A DNA stretch of 64,000 nt from Hippasteria phrygiana. Taxonomy: Eukaryota > Echinodermata > Asteroidea > Valvatida > Goniasteridae. The stretch is taken from NCBI GenBank assembly GCA_037893225.1, contig JAZGUH010000056.1:2046001-2110000 (forward strand), given 5' to 3'. The position numbers and the translations under genes are program-made. The notes beneath the pieces are model-generated. The model ran no database searches and was not told the origin of the DNA. It worked only from the letters and a program-made list of their open reading frames with translations. Shown here piece after piece: positions 39,301 to 45,300 of this stretch (the stretch's first letter is position 1; every line of letters starts with the position of its first letter).

Positions 39301-42300
39301 TATTGTACTATTTACTTGCTTCTTTTTCACTTGTTGTGATGAATGGAAATAAATCAAATCAAATCAAATCAAATCACAAGTTAATCACAAGTCAAATCCC
39401 ACATCCTCACATACGCACCCTTATGGGGTCCCACCATTTTCCACCCCCACTTAGCTACTTTTGATCTCCTTTGTTCCTATTGAAATCTCAAACTCCATAG
39501 CATTTTCCTCGTGGGGCCTCAAGATTTCAAAAAAAAATCCCTCGTGGGGTCCCATTGTCCCCATTGTTGCCATTGTGTGTGGGACCCCTTAAGGCAGTAC
39601 TTGTACGAACACAAGTAAATTACCAGTCGAATCACAAGTACAGGGGTTTAACAATGACGAAGGAAAGCCTTTGTCACATATGCAGTATTATCTTTAATGC
39701 GATTTGTGACTGACTTTTGATGCCTTGACTACAACTCTGCAGAAAGTGCGTTCGTAACCTTGGTATTTGAGTGACGTTTGTGAAAGCTGGATGTTTACAG
39801 AGGTGTGCGGAAGAAGCATGCAGAATGGCAGCGCACTGATTTTTTTCATAAAATTTGAACTGTTCTTCAGTTGTGTACAACACTGGCCTGTTCAACACAT
39901 GTTGTTTCTTTCTCTCTACTTCAGTCTAAGAGAAATCCCACCAAGATCCAGGAGGACTTTCAGCATCTCTTGGCCGCCGGAACAAGGAAACTGCTGCTCA
40001 AGATGGGAGTTAGAGAGGAGGAATCATTGACGTATAGACTGTGTGACCTGGAGGTAATCGAGATGAACGAACAGGTCAGTACACTCGCATTGTGTGTCCG
40101 TTCGCTGTGGTTATGTCTAGTTTAAAGCCTGGTTCCTATATCATCGTAATAAATGCCGATTATGCAAGACGGCAAGTCAGCTACTGTCGGGGCAGGGTTG
40201 GTCAATGATATCATTCAGCTGCAAAATGAAAACAATGAATAGTTGTACATTTCTCACTAAAATGGCATTTTCTGGTAAATATATTTTTTCTGAAAGCTGA
40301 ACTGATACTTTAGTCTTATTGGCTGCAATTATAGTGAGCTGTTTCACAGATATTTATGGCCATATTTCTTGGTCGGAAGGATAAAATGGGTAAAATTTGG
40401 GCACTCAAGTTGAGAGAATATCGTTGAAGGCACAGCTTGCCAGTGTGTGTATTTGAATGTGCCTATTCTCACGACTCGACGCAGATAGTCACTTCTCTTG
40501 AGGTTCTAGTTTATTCACATTTTTTCCCCTCTGTCTGCAGGTGTCTGTTGTGCTGCTGTTTCCTCCATCAGGCAGTGTGTGTTTAGGCCCAGGGACCTCT
40601 GATGAATGGATGGTCAGTAAAGACTACATATCCATCCCCGTACCTGTCTTTGAAATGGGTAAGTCTGATGTGGGAGGTGTTGACGTCGAAGGTTATTTAA
40701 CTGATGACTTACACCTGGGTTAAACGATTTTTCTGTTGAAATTCTAACTGCATACATTTAAAAAAGAAATTTAATCACCCAATACAAGGTAAAGGGTTTA
40801 CGATCAGAGGTGGTAGGGTTTGTGGCATTTTGAATTGATTGATTGATTTTATTCGGTATTACCATATAGACAAATATATATATATATATATATGTACAAA
40901 CAAACATTAAAAACATGGTAATACCAGGGATAGCCCATGAAAGTTTTTCAACTTATTTCCAATGGGGTCCCCTTATTGCACAATAACCACAAAAAGAAAA
41001 CCTACACTCTAAAAACACACAATGTCAAAACAAGCAAAAGCAAACAATACTTATACAAAAAACGTCCAGCAAAACACAAACCAAAAACATAAAAACCACG
41101 CAGAAAAAATAAATAAAAAATACACGGATAATCCATACAAAACTAAAGATTACAAAAAGACCATACAATACTAAAAGCATCATGCAAGACCTCAACAAAA
41201 AAAAACCTACCACCCTTGCGGTCTTCCTGTGCCCACTAAATAGAGGGTAATTCTTTAAAAGATTCCTGAGAAATATCCCAATTTTCAGACCTATAGACCC
41301 AGGCGGGGTAAGTTCCACTCTCTGTGAGACCAACTCAACTTCTGCTTCATGTGTCTCAAGACGTCGCAGGGCTAAGACCCATTGTCTAAACATTTTGTCC
41401 TGTCGTTGGTTTTGTCTGAAATAAAATCCCAGTATGAAGTAGGCATTAAGTTTCAATCGGAATGGGCCCATGCGTCTCGGATGGAATCCAGAAATCACAA
41501 GTGACAATGTCTCCTAATCTTTCAGAAACATCCTATAAATAGATTCTCAAAAATAATTCCAGCACGTGTTTGCGACAAAACAATATGCATATGTCACCAA
41601 CAGAGGGCACTAAAACACGTAAAACTGGTGCGGGATGATGTGTACATCACGTTCCAACAGGTGTGTCGTGTTTGCAGTGCACACGTGCAATGTCCACAAA
41701 ACGTAACTATTGTAGAGCATCACAAACAGTAATGACTCTAAATAACAACCACTTATGCACGTGCAATTTCACAAAAGTCCCGTTGGTTGCTGCTAGAGTT
41801 TTTCAGGTCTCCACGGCACCACGGGCCTATAGGTCTGAAAAAGTGGGATAATTTATCTGGAATCTGTTGAAGAATTAATTATCCTCTATTTAGATCTGGA
41901 CCCAGGAAAACCGTTAAGGGTGGTAGGGTTGGCAATTCAAAATGTCGCCAACCCTACCACCTCTGATCGCAACCCTTTATCTAGAGTGGCTTTTAGCCTT
42001 GTATTAGGTAGTTTTAATTAAAACAAAAACAGAAAACATGAAAACTCACTGTATGAGTTTTTTAATGCTGATACGTCCAATTGAACTTTATTGGCTTTTC
42101 CACGCAGTTCACATGACCACATACCAGGCCGAGTTCATTCGGCGCTTCACGCGGCTGTCCTCCATCCTGGAGATAGACTCGCTGATCGCTCAGCAAACTC
42201 TGAGGGAGGCCTTCTCATCGGACGAGGTCAACGATGGCAAGCAGAGGCAGCAACAGGTCCTGGACTATCAACAGGTTAGTATACACAGGTCGGCTCTGTC

Positions 42301-45300
42301 GTCGTACGGTGAAGGCCTCTGATGTTCGACCTGTTGACTGGTCCATCGGGCTTATATTCACAATCGAGAGTCGTGTTACAAGCCCAGTGCCATGCTTTGC
42401 ACAGCACAGACTTCCATGCATGTGAGCAGTCATACAGACAGTATGCAGTTGACCCCTTAAGCACAAAATCCTGAATAATTGGATGTACATCTTGCTCAGG
42501 CATGAAGATGTATTTACTTTAATACCAGGCTTTCGAGTATTCCTACTTTTCCTACTCTTTCCTATTTGTTTTTACTGTGATCCTACTTTTAATACTTTTT
42601 TCTTGAAATTCCTATTTTTTCCCACAATTCCAGCAAAGAAATCTCGTTGACTTTTTTGTGACAGTGTTACACACTGTCATGTAAATCACACAATGAAGGG
42701 CTTGGGTGCAAGAGTGCTGCAACTTTAATTCCAAGAGCTTAGTTGAGGATGGAGCACAAGTGTTGTGAGCACAGAACATGCCAAATGAGTATCAACTACT
42801 CCTAAAAGCCCGCAAAAGTCCTACTTTTGTCCTGCTTTTTAACATTTTGATCCTACTATTCTCGTAGTTTTTCACCTGGGTCTGCTTGAAAGCCTGACTA
42901 TTGCAAGAGATAAATACTTGCAAAATGAAAACTATCAAATCTATGTTGATACATTTCTTGGCGAACCTTGTGTTACCAGTGTTAACTTTTGGCTTGTACC
43001 CTAGGAGTTGGAGACAACTTGGAAGGGAATGCGATGGATCATGGATGTCCTTCAGTACGCACGCGACAAGCAACTCCGAGGGGGTGTGCCCCTCTCGGTC
43101 CTCTATGCACCCCCGCCGTCCCAAGTCGACTCTCCCATGGATGTCATTGGCGATATGGAAAGTATATTTGACGGTAAGGGCTGCGGAAATATGATAACCG
43201 ATTTTGAAATAACTGCATGGTTTTTGGTACATGACTGTCTTAAAGGTAGTATACAAAATTTGCTTTTGCTGTAATTTTCAGAAATAAATGGATTTGGGGG
43301 TTAGTATTTTATAGCATGCTAGCAAATACTGTAACACTGACCTGTTTTAAAGTTTTGGGTGCATAGATGCTGGGAAAACAGAGAGAAAAATTATGTTCTA
43401 GTATTATGGTTCTCTGACCATACTTTAGAAAAATCAGAGCAATTTATAGAGTCGGGAAATTTTCAGGTCTGGGAACTAGACTAATTCCAATTATTGTCGG
43501 CTGTCAATCGTTGGAAAATGATATAATTTTCCACTTTTCTTGAAAACGGCAGCACACCAGGTGCCATGATTTCACAGGATGCTTGAGACTTCTATTTACT
43601 TACAGTCTAGTACGGTATTTTGTAATAATTCAGTAGTTTTGTTTTTTGATGTTTGCAAATGTTGTATACTACCTTTAAACATCACTGGTAGTTTGTGCTG
43701 CCAGTCAGCAACTGACACACTGCGTACTTTTCATGAAATTGATTTTAAAAAGTCACAGATGTTGCAGAATTTTGCCAATGAATTTGCACAAGGTTTCGTG
43801 AAAACAGCTCTTTATGAGTGGTGTAAAGCATTTAATAAACAGATTAAGTGTAAGGTATGAACAGGTGACCGCTGACAAACATGTAGCACTGCACCATACT
43901 ACATGGTAGTGATATGTAACATGTGCCTATAGCTTTTTCCCTCGTTCTGTATCTCTGTGGAATTCTTTGCCTGGTGCATGTTTCCCTTCATCTTACAATT
44001 TTTCCTGCTTCAAGAGAATTTTTTATTCCTACCTCTTGCATCTTTGATTCTTTTTTTTTCGTAGCTCCATTCAGAATGAACTTGTGTAAAAAAAGACCAA
44101 AATTTAAGAGGTTCTGACAAAGTGCTTTGACAATTCATTTTCCTCACAGAACGAGACAAATGCACCCTGCAGATTCCCGACAATGGCCAAACCCAGCACA
44201 TGCAATACTTAGACCCCACCAAAGACAACAAGCCTTCCACCGGTATTCTCCGAGTCTTCCCCGATTACAACTCTGGCCTCGCCAAGGGCACAAGCATCAA
44301 GGTATTAATCCCTCCCCCTCCCCCTCCCCCTCCCCCTCCCCCAACAAATAAAATAGAAGAGATTTGTGCTGTGTTGTGTATTAAGCACTGTATGCCCAGT
44401 GCTCTCTGAGGGCCTGTGGAAAAAATTCTCAGGCTTACTTGGACGAGAATTGAACCCACGACCTCCGGCTTACTAGCACAGACATCTTAGCCACTAAATT
44501 GGCAATTTGAATCGGCCAGCCGACCCGGCAAGCTTGGTGCTCAAGTGGTTTAACGTCTAGTAAGCAGGAGGTGCTTTATACACTACATCGGGAAAGGAAA
44601 CAAAATCTCTTTAAGATTAATAATAGAGTTTTGAACCGATTACGTCAGCATGCAATGGAGTACCGAGGTGTGACATCAATTGACAAACAGAGATTTCTCT
44701 GGATTTTTCCTGATTTTAGGGTTTTGGATGAGACATCTTCGAGCCTGAGATTTCCGGGAGATTTTGTTTGGTCCTTAAATTGTTTTTATTCTTTTCAAAA
44801 TGACCTTGCAACCTGAAACAGTCTGATAATGACCCACTATTCTTTGTAATTTTGAACCGTATCTTTTGGTAGAAAATGCAGTTTTGTTTTTTCAGCAAAT
44901 CAAATGCCTCTGAATGTTTTGTGGATTTGTAATTTTCCTCGAATCTCATTCATGGCTGCTGTGTGCTGTTCACTGTAAAAATGGTTTTCTTCCATCGTAA
45001 ATTTGAAATGGTTCCTCTGTGAATAAGTCATACAAATTTTAGAATTTGAACTTAACACATTATGAGCAGTATTAACCCCCCCCCCAAAAAAAAAACCAGC
45101 CCAAAACCTGGATATGTCGCTGAAAAAGCAATTCCAAATTTTGCCAACCCTACCACCTCTGATCGTAACCCTTTACCTGGAGTGGCTTTTAGTTTTTGTA
45201 TTGGATGATTTCAATTATTAAAACAAAATTTTATTCCGCTCTAAACTCGGCAATTTGCGTCATCCAATTACAGTTGCATGTGACGAGCAAGACCACCTGC

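Larger units (their letters stand above)
34500..39376 (+). mobile_element. CR1/L2-group LINE with L1-type ORF1, both ORFs open
   Basis: Two ORFs (34759-35646 and 36027-39062) are separated by 380 bp. A 300-bp 3' UTR follows with a CCTGGC...GCCAGG hairpin (about 39244-39278), the kind of 3' structure bound by reverse transcriptase in L2-type elements, then a pentanucleotide (AAATC)n tail of about four to five units at 39354-39376. It sits in ANKFN1 intron 15 in the sense direction. The 5' boundary is approximate. No disabling mutation is visible. Confidence 0.85.

Noticed and set aside
41025..41507. Minus-strand open frame of 160 codons with hydrophobic end
   Set aside because: It spans the junction of repeat B and a nested retroposon; the hydrophobic part is a T-rich tail.
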